Below are positions 1 through 7,872 of a stretch of DNA of 27,068 nt, in pieces; positions within the stretch are counted from its first letter, which is position 1; each line of letters starts with the position of its first letter. The notes beneath the pieces are model-generated. The model ran no database searches. It had not been told where the DNA came from and was given only the letters and a program-made list of their open reading frames with translations. The translations under genes were made by a program, and so were the position numbers. The DNA is from an uncultured Clostridia bacterium (GTDB lineage Bacteria; Bacillota; Clostridia; UBA1381): contig CAJONM010000143.1 in assembly GCA_905235885.1 (NCBI GenBank), positions 1-27,068 on the forward strand. Reading direction: 5' to 3'.

Positions 1-8
1 CCAGATAT

Positions 9-155
9 TTACAAAAAACCGACACCGACTACAACTTCCGTGTGGACTGTACTCTTGCTTACATTAAACACCTTTGCGGCGGCGCGGACAGTAGAATTGT
101 TATCTATTATGTATTGTGATATTTCAATCACCCGATCTTCTATATAGTCCTTCAT
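9..155 (-). pseudogene. spoIIID: SpoIIID-like sporulation regulator, N-terminal half only
   Basis: SpoIIID is a small DNA-binding regulator of the sporulation mother cell. The reading frame encodes 48 residues beginning MKDYIEDRVIEI, with the family's helix-turn-helix and its hallmark VSKSTVH at about residues 32-38. Family members are usually about 80-95 residues and continue with KD(V/L)TERLP after that motif. Here the frame reads TEVVVGVGFL and stops. The start is supported by a GGGGGT ribosome site directly upstream and by a sigma-E-type promoter at 186-215. The loss of similarity falls within the first 40 bases of the window, so it could be a real truncation, a rearrangement breakpoint or an assembly error at a contig end. 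Identity of the N-terminal half is good; the status of the gene is uncertain. Confidence 0.7.
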
Positions 156-185
156 ACTTACCCCCAAATTAGATTTTTTCTGTAC

Positions 186-215
186 AATATATGAGTGTGC
201 GTGCGGGATTATTAC
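186..215 (-). promoter_or_regulatory. Sigma-E-type promoter of spoIIID
   Basis: Read on the minus strand, GTAATAAT (208-215) and CATATATT (186-193) are separated by 14 bases. This matches the sigma-E pattern of a GTMATAnT-like -35, a 13-14 base spacer and a CATAnnnT -10. It lies about 30 bases before the spoIIID start codon. B. subtilis spoIIID is known to be transcribed by sigma-E, so the match agrees with the gene identity. Confidence 0.6.
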
Positions 216-254
216 GCAATAAAACGCATGCTGAAAATTTATACGGAAAGTAAA

Positions 255-272
255 GATAATTTATGAATTATC
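255..272. promoter_or_regulatory. Perfect inverted repeat, possible operator of the RG-I operon
   Basis: GATAATT and AATTATC form a perfect 7-bp inverted repeat around TATG, ending three bases before the -35 of the promoter at 276-304. That position suits an activator, or a repressor touching the polymerase. No regulator gene is adjacent and the regulator family is not known. Confidence 0.35.
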
Positions 273-275
273 GGA

Positions 276-304
276 TTGCCTTTTTTTTGTTATTGTGTTA
301 TACT
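276..304 (+). promoter_or_regulatory. Sigma-A-type promoter of the first RG-I operon
   Basis: TTGCCT and TATACT are separated by exactly 17 bases. The expected transcription start is near 311, just before the ribosome site at 316-322. The promoter rules out the in-frame ATG at 295 as the start of the yesU-like gene, since that codon lies between the -35 and -10 elements. Confidence 0.6.
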
Positions 305-330
305 GTTTATATAGAAAAGGAGGATTTTGT

Positions 331-996
331 ATGTATAATCTGATATATGAAAATAAGCTGGCTTGTACCGAGGATGTGAAGGGATTTCGAATGGAAGGCA
401 GCGCGGATGTTAATTTTGTAAATGGGAAAATGCGTATAAAAAGCAATCTTCCTGAGGAGCTCGGGCAGAAGGCTAATTTTGTTTATTGGTGTCCTGAGGA
501 TTTTCCGTCGGATATTATGATAGAATGGGATTTCAGACCTATAGAGGAGCCGGGGCTTGCTATAATGTTCTTCTCGGCAACGGGTTGTATGGGTGAGGAT
601 CTTTTCGATCCCTCGCTTGCCCCTCGTGACGGTCAATACAATCTATATCATTCCGGTGATATCAATGCGTATCATATATCGTATTTCCGTCGGAAATGGG
701 AGGAAGAGCGCGGCTTCCATACCTGTAATCTGAGAAAAAGCAAGGGCTTTTATCTTGTAACGCAGGGAGCGGATCCGATACCTGATTGCGCCGACAGTTA
801 TGAAAGCTACCATATCAGAATAATAAAGAACAAGGGAAAGATAGAGTTTGCGATAAATGACTTAACTGTGTTCTCATGGCAGGATGACGGACAAGAATAC
901 GGACCTATTCTCGGCGGCGGCAAGATAGGCTTCCGTCAAATGGCGCCAATGGTAGGGGAGTATTCCAATTTAAAGGTCTATGAGATTAGTGAATAA
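331..996 (+). CDS. DUF1961 / YesU-like protein of a pectin utilisation operon
   Basis: The product is 221 residues with no signal peptide, so it is predicted to be cytoplasmic. The start is ATG 331, seven bases after the strong ribosome site AAAAGGAGG. The sequence resembles DUF1961 proteins (B. subtilis YesU), which have a concanavalin-like beta-sandwich fold. Motifs I associate with the family are WDFRP (about residues 68-72), YNLYHSGDINAYHISYFRR (mid-protein), and KVYEISE at the C-terminus. The biochemical role of YesU is not established. In B. subtilis the gene sits among yesR, yesW and yesX for rhamnogalacturonan breakdown. Here the next gene is a PL11 lyase 35 bases downstream, which is the same association. 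Confident for family, not for reaction; carbohydrate binding or hydrolysis of an RG-I fragment is possible. Confidence 0.75.
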   Translation: MYNLIYENKLACTEDVKGFRMEGSADVNFVNGKMRIKSNLPEELGQKANFVYWCPEDFPSDIMIEWDFRPIEEPGLAIMFFSATGCMGEDLFDPSLAPRDGQYNLYHSGDINAYHISYFRRKWEEERGFHTCNLRKSKGFYLVTQGADPIPDCADSYESYHIRIIKNKGKIEFAINDLTVFSWQDDGQEYGPILGGGKIGFRQMAPMVGEYSNLKVYEISE

Positions 997-1031
997 TAAA
1001 AAACTTGGACGAACGAGAGGAGGTCCTATAT

Positions 1032-3614
1032 ATGAAGAGTAAGAAGATCATGCTTGCGTCGCTACTGACTGTCACGGCGATGACCGCGGAATGTGTAAGC
1101 GCGTTGGCAATGTTTGAGCCGTATGAGCATGAGGAGACATTTACTACCGGCTACTACACCGAGACTACCGCGGACGCAGAGCGTGAAAAGACCGAGCAGC
1201 TCTATGTGTCAAGACCGCGTATCAAGCGGCAGTATGATGATCTTTCGCGTGGGCTTGTAGCTGTTGCGGGTGATGGCGGCACGCTTGTAAGCTGGCGTTT
1301 TTTAGGTACAGATTCGGACAAATTGGAATATAACCTGTACTGCAACGGAGAAAAGCTTAATGATAAGCCAATATCAAAAACAAATTTCTTCCATGTGGGC
1401 GCTCCGGCACAAGCCGAATACACTCTTTGTGAGGTAGATGACGCTACCAAGAGCGAAACAGGCGTTATATATAAGGCAAAGGCATGGGATAAGAACTATA
1501 TATCCTTTAATGTCACCGAACGCGACGGGTATAATATAGATGACGGTGCAATTGCGGATCTGGACGGTGACGGAGACTATGAGATACTTTTGCGCCGCAC
1601 TCCGAGCATGGATGTAACGACAAGGACCACATATCCGCTCATCGAAGCATATAAGACCGACGGAACACATCTGTGGACAATCGACATAGGCCCGAACGAG
1701 ATCAACGAGATAGATATAAATATCTTTGCATACGATATGGACGGTGACGGCAAAGCAGAGGTCATTCTGCGCTCCTTTGAGGGGACAATAGACGGCGTCG
1801 GAAATAAGATAGGGGACATAAATCGCGATGGCGTAACAGATTATTCTAAATATGAAGAAAATCTTGCGGTATTCAAGGACAGACAATATGTTATCAGCAC
1901 ACCGGAGTTCTTGTCGGTATATGACGGAATGACCGGAGTGGAGCTTGACAGAACTGACTTAAAGCCGGATAAGGAGCCGCTTTCGGAATGGTCTTACCGA
2001 TACACAGACACACCAAGGCTTACGAAACGGGCAAGCCATTATTTATTCGGACTTGCTTATCTTGACGGAGTAACACCGAGCGTTGTGTTCGTTCGCGGTG
2101 CATGGGACAATGTAAGAGCCGCGGCATGGCATATAGAAGACGGTAAGCTCAAAGAGGATTGGATATGCAACACGCCAAATACCGATGATCCCGATACGAT
2201 ATGGGGCGCATGTAATCACAATTTGATATGTGCCGATGTTGATTTTGACGGAAAGGATGAGATATTATCCGGCCCTATGGCAATAGACAATGACGGCAAA
2301 GGTCTCTACGCCGTAAAGGCATATGATAATGACGGCAAGCCTCAAAAGCTCGGTCATGGTGACGCGTTCGATGTAGCGTTCATGGATCCCGATTATGATG
2401 GCTACCTTGTATGGGCATGTCATGAGACAAAGGAGCTGCTTGCAAATATCGAGCTGCATTACGCAAGAACGGGCGTTATGAGCTGGGGCTACGGAAAAAC
2501 AAAGGATACCGGCAGAAGCCGCGCCGGAGATATTGATCCCACACATAGAGGTCATGAGGTGTGGGGTTCTACGGAAACATTGCCGATGGGCTTTACCGGT
2601 GAGCCGCTTGTTGATAAGTGGAACGGCATCCCGTCAAGAGCTCTTGACGGTACCGTCACGCCAGATACTACTATCCCGATGAACTTCAAGCTGTATTGGG
2701 ATGGAGACCTTTTAAGCGAGCTTTTGGATAACATAACAGTATCAAAGTATAATTGGGAGGATAAATCTGTAGATACCTTAATGAAAGCCGATGGATGTGC
2801 GTCAAACTGCGGCACAAAGGCTGTACCGTGCGTATGTGCCGATATGTTTGGTGACTGGCGTGAGGAGATAGTTTGGAAAACGGAAGATGAGAAGGAGATA
2901 AGGATATACTCAACAGCTATACCGACATCATATAAAATACCTACGCTCATGCACGATCCATATTACCGCTCATGTATTGTGACGCAGAACAGCCATTATA
3001 ACCAGCCTGCGAATTTGAGCTATTATCTCGGCGCGGAGACGGTGACAGTGCCTATGTTTGAGGGATATGTGATGCGTAACGGTCAAAAACTGACTAATCC
3101 TGATATCAAAGCTGATCATGATGAATATAGTATATATAATTCTGACACACAGGCATTGTCCGTAAAACTTGTTGTCGGTTCTCCAAACGCATATATCGGA
3201 AACGCAATGACAAAGATTGACCCTGAAGACGATGTGGTTGTTCCTTTTATAAAGGATGAACGCACGCTTGTACCTGTACGATTTATCGCTGAGAGCATGG
3301 GTATGGATGTTTCATTTATAAACGAAAACGAGGTCATTCTCGTTGGCAACGGCTATACGGTCAACATGAAGATAGGCGAGATAGGGTACAAAATAAACGA
3401 CATACCGTTTGAGATGGACATCGCGCCTGTGATAATAAATGATCGCACTATGATACCGTTGCGTACGATGGCAGAAGCTATCGGCAGGCAGGTAGAGTGG
3501 GATGAGCATACCGGTCTTATTTATATCGGCACTTTTCAGTTCTACGACAGGGCGAATGCTGCCGCTTATGCAGCCGCACTAAAAAACGGCACAGATACGG
3601 AGCTTGTAAAATGA
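1032..3614 (+). CDS. Secreted rhamnogalacturonan lyase, family PL11, with C-terminal stalk domain
   Basis: An 860-residue exported enzyme predicted to cleave the rhamnose-galacturonic acid backbone of RG-I by beta-elimination (YesW/YesX type). The start is ATG 1032 behind GAGAGGAGG. A signal peptide covers about residues 1-26 (lysines, hydrophobic core, SALA). The PL11 N-terminal beta domain starts near residue 68 (LSRGLVAV, GTLVSWRFLGTD). The catalytic beta-propeller follows to about 680, with acidic calcium-type loops at 177-184 (DLDGDGDY), 235-242 (DMDGDGKA), 262-269 (DINRDGVT) and 402-409 (DVDFDGKD), and the family's closing NQPANLSYYLG near 657-667. Residues about 710-832 form two copies of a copper-amine-oxidase N-domain-like repeat (TLVPVRFIAESMGM, TMIPLRTMAEAIGR), common as wall or stalk domains in Clostridia and Paenibacillus. 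Its stop overlaps the next start (ATGA). Confident for family; endo- versus exo-activity cannot be told. Confidence 0.88.
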   Translation: MKSKKIMLASLLTVTAMTAECVSALAMFEPYEHEETFTTGYYTETTADAEREKTEQLYVSRPRIKRQYDDLSRGLVAVAGDGGTLVSWRFLGTDSDKLEYNLYCNGEKLNDKPISKTNFFHVGAPAQAEYTLCEVDDATKSETGVIYKAKAWDKNYISFNVTERDGYNIDDGAIADLDGDGDYEILLRRTPSMDVTTRTTYPLIEAYKTDGTHLWTIDIGPNEINEIDINIFAYDMDGDGKAEVILRSFEGTIDGVGNKIGDINRDGVTDYSKYEENLAVFKDRQYVISTPEFLSVYDGMTGVELDRTDLKPDKEPLSEWSYRYTDTPRLTKRASHYLFGLAYLDGVTPSVVFVRGAWDNVRAAAWHIEDGKLKEDWICNTPNTDDPDTIWGACNHNLICADVDFDGKDEILSGPMAIDNDGKGLYAVKAYDNDGKPQKLGHGDAFDVAFMDPDYDGYLVWACHETKELLANIELHYARTGVMSWGYGKTKDTGRSRAGDIDPTHRGHEVWGSTETLPMGFTGEPLVDKWNGIPSRALDGTVTPDTTIPMNFKLYWDGDLLSELLDNITVSKYNWEDKSVDTLMKADGCASNCGTKAVPCVCADMFGDWREEIVWKTEDEKEIRIYSTAIPTSYKIPTLMHDPYYRSCIVTQNSHYNQPANLSYYLGAETVTVPMFEGYVMRNGQKLTNPDIKADHDEYSIYNSDTQALSVKLVVGSPNAYIGNAMTKIDPEDDVVVPFIKDERTLVPVRFIAESMGMDVSFINENEVILVGNGYTVNMKIGEIGYKINDIPFEMDIAPVIINDRTMIPLRTMAEAIGRQVEWDEHTGLIYIGTFQFYDRANAAAYAAALKNGTDTELVK

Positions 3615-4405
3615 TTCTCGTCATAGTTTCAATTACCTGCCTTGCCGCGTCGGCAATCGGCGCGGCGGTAGGTATAGGCGGCGGAATAATAATAAAGCCT
3701 GTTCTTGAACTTTTGAACATAATGGATATAACCGTCGTGAGTTTCCTATCGGGCGTAACTGTTCTGTCTATGAGTACATTTTCCGTTGTAAATGGGCAGC
3801 TTTCGCGTGACACGCATATAAATATACCTATGGCACTTGCAGTGTCCTCCGGTGCCGTTATCGGTGGGATTGCCGGCAAGATCATATTCGCGTGGGTATT
3901 GGATGCTTCCGGCAATCATGAGCTTGTCGGTGCGGTACAGTCAGTGTGCCTGTTTATGCTCACGCTGAGTACTTTTATATACTCGCTCTTTCGCAACAGA
4001 ATACCTAAATATAAGGTGGGTAGCTTTACAGCTGCGGCGGCTGTAGGACTGCTGTTGGGGCTGTTTTCATCTTTTTTGGGTATCGGGGGCGGACCGATAA
4101 ATATAATGATATTATGCATTTTATTTTCGTTTGATACAAAATCTGCTGCGGCGTATTCACTATTTATAATAATGTGCTCGCAGATGTCGTCAGTAATGTG
4201 GCAAATATTGACTTATAGCGTGCCTGAGTTTTCAACATCTATGCTGATGCTTATGGCTCTGTGCGGCGTGCTTGGCGGAGTGATCGGAACACATCTCAGA
4301 AGGCGAATGAGAGCTGAAAGCATAGACAAATTATTTAACACCATCTTAGTGATAATAATGTGCATTTGCGTATATAACTATTTTGGATACACAGGAGTAA
4401 TATGA
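3611..4405 (+). CDS. TauE/SafE (TSUP) family membrane permease
   Basis: A 264-residue, very hydrophobic protein with about eight predicted membrane spans and the internal two-fold repeat of the TSUP family. The glycine motif GIGGG occurs at residues 21-25 and again at 157-161 (FLGIGGGPINI). Characterised relatives move sulfite, sulfoacetate or other organic anions, usually outward. The ATG overlaps the PL11 stop, and its own stop overlaps the next start, so it is translationally tied to the pectin enzymes. This suggests a substrate connected with acidic pectin fragments, but that is inference; the fold assignment is firm and the substrate is unknown. Confidence 0.8.
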   Translation: MILVIVSITCLAASAIGAAVGIGGGIIIKPVLELLNIMDITVVSFLSGVTVLSMSTFSVVNGQLSRDTHINIPMALAVSSGAVIGGIAGKIIFAWVLDASGNHELVGAVQSVCLFMLTLSTFIYSLFRNRIPKYKVGSFTAAAAVGLLLGLFSSFLGIGGGPINIMILCILFSFDTKSAAAYSLFIIMCSQMSSVMWQILTYSVPEFSTSMLMLMALCGVLGGVIGTHLRRRMRAESIDKLFNTILVIIMCICVYNYFGYTGVI

Positions 4406-5469
4406 TGAATATATACAGTATTGCAGAGACGGAGTATTCTACATTTATCGGCATGAACGGCGGAATGATAGAAAGCCCTGATATGAAGCATATAATATAC
4501 GGACGAAAAAAGGATCTGCCCGGAAAGGCGGACATGGAAATATGGGTGTGCGATCGTGATCTAAAAAATCACAGACATATATATACAGGCGACTGCGGCA
4601 ATCATAATGGTCCTTCTGTGTCTTTTATAGATAACGATACGGTAGTCTTTCGTGATATGTCGGCGGTGCATTCGGCTATAATCATTATGGATATAAATAC
4701 GATGAACATAAAATATAAGCTGTATGCGAAGGAAGGGCATCGCGCCGAACAGGGGATATACCCATTTTCAATATCAAACGAGGATCCTTCTCTTAACGAG
4801 GCATATCCTACTATATCAAAGCCGGGCATATATACTCTTGATGTAAACTCTGGGAACATACATATGATAGTTCCGGCAGAAAATATTCTTGATATGGTTC
4901 GGGAGCATGGACTCACGCCAAATCAATCGACGACTTCAGTCAGTCATGTACAGCTTAACCCGTCTGCAACATCTGTTATGATGCGCTTGGGCGTAACGGA
5001 CTGTCCTGTGTTCGGTGCACTCGGCTGTTTGGATATCGCAACGGGTAAGACATATATGATACCCGATAAGCCGGTGCATCAGCTTTGGTATGATGATGAT
5101 ACATATATGGCAACGCGTCAATTTGCCAACAGCAAAGAGATAGAGATGAATACAAGCTACATCGCACGATTTACAAAATCCGGCGAGGAAGTTGAGGTGC
5201 TTGGAGGCATATGCAACCATATAGACGGAAACAGGGATAGAACTCTGTTTGCTGGCGATCGCTGCTATCCGGGATATTCGCCGGATATATATGTTTATGA
5301 AAAGGGAATTAAAAAACCTGTGATCAAAATACCGATGAATGATCTTCAAAAAGTCATATGGGAATATAAAGTCCATCCAAATCCATCCTTTTCTCTTGAT
5401 GGGAGCAGACTCTATTTTAACAGACCCATCAGTGAGACAAAAACAGTAGCTTCGTATATAGAGATTTAG
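4402..5469 (+). CDS. Cytoplasmic beta-propeller protein, oligogalacturonate-lyase-like (PL22-like)
   Basis: The product is 355 residues without signal peptide or membrane span. It shows repeated TolB/WD-like blade motifs (IYTLDVNSG 143-151, NPSFSLDGSRLYF 327-339). Positions SHVQLNP (181-187) and HPNPSFS (325-331) resemble the metal-binding His/Gln region of family PL22 oligogalacturonate lyases, which act on short galacturonate oligomers in the cytoplasm. Overall resemblance is distant, so it may be a related propeller with another role in RG-I fragment processing. Starts at 4402 and 4405 are both possible (ATGATG), with CAGGAG at 4392-4396 as ribosome site. It is the last gene of the operon; no clear terminator follows. 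Confidence 0.55.
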   Translation: MMNIYSIAETEYSTFIGMNGGMIESPDMKHIIYGRKKDLPGKADMEIWVCDRDLKNHRHIYTGDCGNHNGPSVSFIDNDTVVFRDMSAVHSAIIIMDINTMNIKYKLYAKEGHRAEQGIYPFSISNEDPSLNEAYPTISKPGIYTLDVNSGNIHMIVPAENILDMVREHGLTPNQSTTSVSHVQLNPSATSVMMRLGVTDCPVFGALGCLDIATGKTYMIPDKPVHQLWYDDDTYMATRQFANSKEIEMNTSYIARFTKSGEEVEVLGGICNHIDGNRDRTLFAGDRCYPGYSPDIYVYEKGIKKPVIKIPMNDLQKVIWEYKVHPNPSFSLDGSRLYFNRPISETKTVASYIEI

Positions 5470-5532
5470 CCTTCTCGTGTGACTTGGTAATATTTGTAAC
5501 AATCTTGAAATAAATAAGATAACAATCTGTAA

Positions 5533-5561
5533 TTGACAAATATTGTGGTATATAGTATAAT
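5533..5561 (+). promoter_or_regulatory. Perfect-consensus sigma-A promoter of nrdD
   Basis: TTGACA and TATAAT are both exact, with a 17-base spacer. Transcription should start near 5568, giving a leader of about 45 bases before the nrdD ATG. A promoter this strong usually needs a repressor; see the NrdR-like boxes at 5545-5591. Confidence 0.85.
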
Positions 5562-5591
5562 ACGCCATAGACAAAACACAAGATGTAGTGT
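5545..5591. promoter_or_regulatory. Putative tandem NrdR boxes over the nrdD promoter
   Basis: The downstream box at 5576-5591, ACACAAGATGTAGTGT, fits the NrdR pattern ACAC-WATATATW-GTGT at both ends and part of the centre. A weaker match at 5545-5560 has the central TATATA but poor ends. The box starts are 31 bp apart, three helical turns, which is the usual spacing of paired NrdR sites. The first box overlaps the -10 element. NrdR is the nucleotide-sensing repressor of ribonucleotide reductase genes; no nrdR gene is in the window. Confidence 0.5.
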
Positions 5592-5611
5592 GTGAAAGGA
5601 AGGATTATGAG

Positions 5612-7783
5612 ATGAAGGTTATTAAACGAAACGGGGAAGAAGTCCAGTTTGACCTGTCAAAGATAGTAAATGCCATCAAAGCCGCTAATAATGAGGTAGA
5701 AAATATATATGCGTTAAATGAATATCAGATACAAGCTATAGCGGAAAATGTAAGCGGCAGGATCAGGGACATGAAGCACATTGCTCATGTTGAGGATATT
5801 CAGGATCTTGTTGAGACCGGTATAATGGAGATGCGCGGATATGAAGTAGCGCAAAAGTATGTCCGTTACAGATATAAGAGAGACCTTGCAAGAAAATCAA
5901 ATACAACCGATAACGGGATACTGTCCTTGATAGAGCAGATCAATGAGACCGTAAAACAGGAAAATTCAAATAAAAACCCTGTTATTAATTCAACACAGCG
6001 TGATTATATGGCAGGTGAAGTCAGCAAGGATCTGACAAATCGTATATTACTGCCCGAAGATATAGTAAAGGCTCATGAGGATGGTATAATCCATTTCCAT
6101 GATTCGGATTATTTTGCTCAAAAAGAACATAATTGTGACCTTATAAATCTTGAGGATATGCTTCAGAACGGAACAGTCATAAGCGAAACACTGATCGAGA
6201 AGCCGCACAGCTTCTTTACGGCGTGCAATGTGACGACTCAGATCGTGGCACAGGTCGCATCCAATCAGTATGGCGGACAGACATTTACGCTGTCACATCT
6301 GGCACCGTTTGTTGATATAAGCAGACAGAAGATCAGAAAAACGGTTATAGAAGAAAGAAAATCCTGCGGTGATCCTTTGGATGAGGATAAGGTGGAAAAG
6401 CTTGTTGAGCAGCGCCTTAAAACTGAGATCAAAAACGGTATTCAGACTATACAGTATCAGCTTATAACACTGATGACCTGTAACGGTCAGGCACCGTTTG
6501 TAACGATGTTTATGTATCTTGATGAAGTCCCCGAAGGACAGACAAGAGACGATCTTGCGATAATTATAGAGGAAGTTCTTTATCAGAGAATGCAGGGCGT
6601 AAAGAACGAGCAGGGCGTATGGATAACACCGGCGTTCCCGAAGCTTGTGTATGTTCTGGACGAAGATAATGTTACGCAAAATTCAAAATATTGGTATCTT
6701 ACAGAGCTTGCAGCAAAATGCACGGCAAAGAGAATGGTTCCTGATTATATTTCCGCAAAGGTTATGCGTGAGCTGAAAAAAGGCGACGTATATCCTTGCA
6801 TGGGCTGCCGTTCGTTCCCGACAGTTGAAGATACACAGAGGAATAATGACGGATCGCGTAAGTATTACGGTCGCTTCAATCAGGGCGTCGTTACGATAAA
6901 TCTTGTAGATGTTGCTTGCTCATCAAGAGGAGATATGAAGATGTTCTGGGACATACTTGAGGAGAGGCTTGAGCTTTGTCACAGAGCGCTGAGATGCCGC
7001 CATGAGCGCCTTCTCGGCACCACATCTGATGTTGCGCCAATATTGTGGCAGCACGGTGCATTGGCAAGACTGAAGAAAGGGGAGAAGATAGACGATCTTC
7101 TCTACAACGGATATTCTACCATATCGCTTGGTTATGCCGGCCTTTATGAGATGTGCGTTCGTATGACGGGTAAATCGCATACATCGCCGGAAGGACGCGA
7201 ATTTTCACTTGCTGTTATGCAAAAGCTCAACGATAAGTGTCAGGAATGGAAAAAGGCTGAAAATATCAGCTATTCCGTATACGGAACACCGATGGAATCA
7301 ACTACATATAAGTTCGCAAAATGCCTACAGAGAAGATTTGGCATAATCCCGGGCGTTACGGATAAGAATTATATTACAAACAGCTATCATGTCCATGTAA
7401 CCGAAGAAATAGACGCTTTCAGCAAATTAAAGTTTGAGAGTGATTTCCAGAAGCTTTCTCCGGGCGGCGCGATAAGCTATGTAGAAGTTCCCGATATGCA
7501 GGACAATATTCCGGCTGTTGTCGCAGTAATGCAATTTATATATGATAATATCGTATATGCTGAGCTGAATACAAAATCAGACTATTGTGACGAGTGTGGA
7601 TACGATGGAGAGATACTTATAAAAACGAATGATGAAGGCAAACTCATTTGGGAATGCCCGAATTGCGGAAACCGCAATGAGGATAAATTATATGTAGCTC
7701 GTCGCACCTGTGGATATATCGGAACACAATTCTGGAATCAAGGACGCACTCAGGAAATACAAGACAGAGTGCTGCATCTGTAA
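5612..7783 (+). CDS. nrdD: Anaerobic ribonucleoside-triphosphate reductase (class III)
   Basis: A 723-residue cytoplasmic glycyl-radical enzyme that reduces ribonucleotides to deoxyribonucleotides without oxygen. An ATP-cone allosteric domain occupies about residues 1-90 (MKVIKRNGEEVQFDLSKI). The catalytic barrel follows. Near the C-terminus are four zinc-binding cysteines (659, 662, 682, 685) and the glycyl-radical motif RTCGYIGTQFW, with Gly701 as the predicted radical site. The start is ATG 5612 because AAAGGAAGGA sits seven bases upstream; the in-frame ATG at 5588 lies inside a putative NrdR box and has no ribosome site. The activating radical-SAM enzyme NrdG, often the next gene, is absent: a terminator and a convergent recQ follow. 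Length and motifs are normal. Confidence 0.97.
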   Translation: MKVIKRNGEEVQFDLSKIVNAIKAANNEVENIYALNEYQIQAIAENVSGRIRDMKHIAHVEDIQDLVETGIMEMRGYEVAQKYVRYRYKRDLARKSNTTDNGILSLIEQINETVKQENSNKNPVINSTQRDYMAGEVSKDLTNRILLPEDIVKAHEDGIIHFHDSDYFAQKEHNCDLINLEDMLQNGTVISETLIEKPHSFFTACNVTTQIVAQVASNQYGGQTFTLSHLAPFVDISRQKIRKTVIEERKSCGDPLDEDKVEKLVEQRLKTEIKNGIQTIQYQLITLMTCNGQAPFVTMFMYLDEVPEGQTRDDLAIIIEEVLYQRMQGVKNEQGVWITPAFPKLVYVLDEDNVTQNSKYWYLTELAAKCTAKRMVPDYISAKVMRELKKGDVYPCMGCRSFPTVEDTQRNNDGSRKYYGRFNQGVVTINLVDVACSSRGDMKMFWDILEERLELCHRALRCRHERLLGTTSDVAPILWQHGALARLKKGEKIDDLLYNGYSTISLGYAGLYEMCVRMTGKSHTSPEGREFSLAVMQKLNDKCQEWKKAENISYSVYGTPMESTTYKFAKCLQRRFGIIPGVTDKNYITNSYHVHVTEEIDAFSKLKFESDFQKLSPGGAISYVEVPDMQDNIPAVVAVMQFIYDNIVYAELNTKSDYCDECGYDGEILIKTNDEGKLIWECPNCGNRNEDKLYVARRTCGYIGTQFWNQGRTQEIQDRVLHL

Positions 7784-7800
7784 ATAAAAACACAAATTAG

Positions 7801-7841
7801 CAATAAATCGCTCTTTAAGTTTAATAAAGAGCGATTTATTG
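7801..7841. terminator. Strong hairpin between convergent nrdD and recQ
   Basis: A perfect 17-bp stem (7801-7817 with 7825-7841) around a 7-base loop AGTTTAA, between the two stop codons. There is no strict U-run on either side, but both flanks are A/T-rich. Likely a bidirectional terminator. Confidence 0.75.
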
Positions 7842-7872
7842 AATTTAAAACATATTTGTGGTATACATTCCC

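Noticed and set aside
295..330. N-terminal extension of the YesU-like gene starting at ATG 295
   Set aside because: The codon lies between the -35 and -10 of the promoter, while ATG 331 has a strong ribosome site.
1374..1886. 170-codon frame on the minus strand inside the PL11 gene
   Set aside because: Lies fully antisense to a well-supported lyase, has no ribosome site and resembles no family.
4936..5574. 212-codon minus-strand frame opposite the beta-propeller gene
   Set aside because: Antisense shadow with unnatural Cys/His/Ile-rich composition; it starts over the nrdD promoter.
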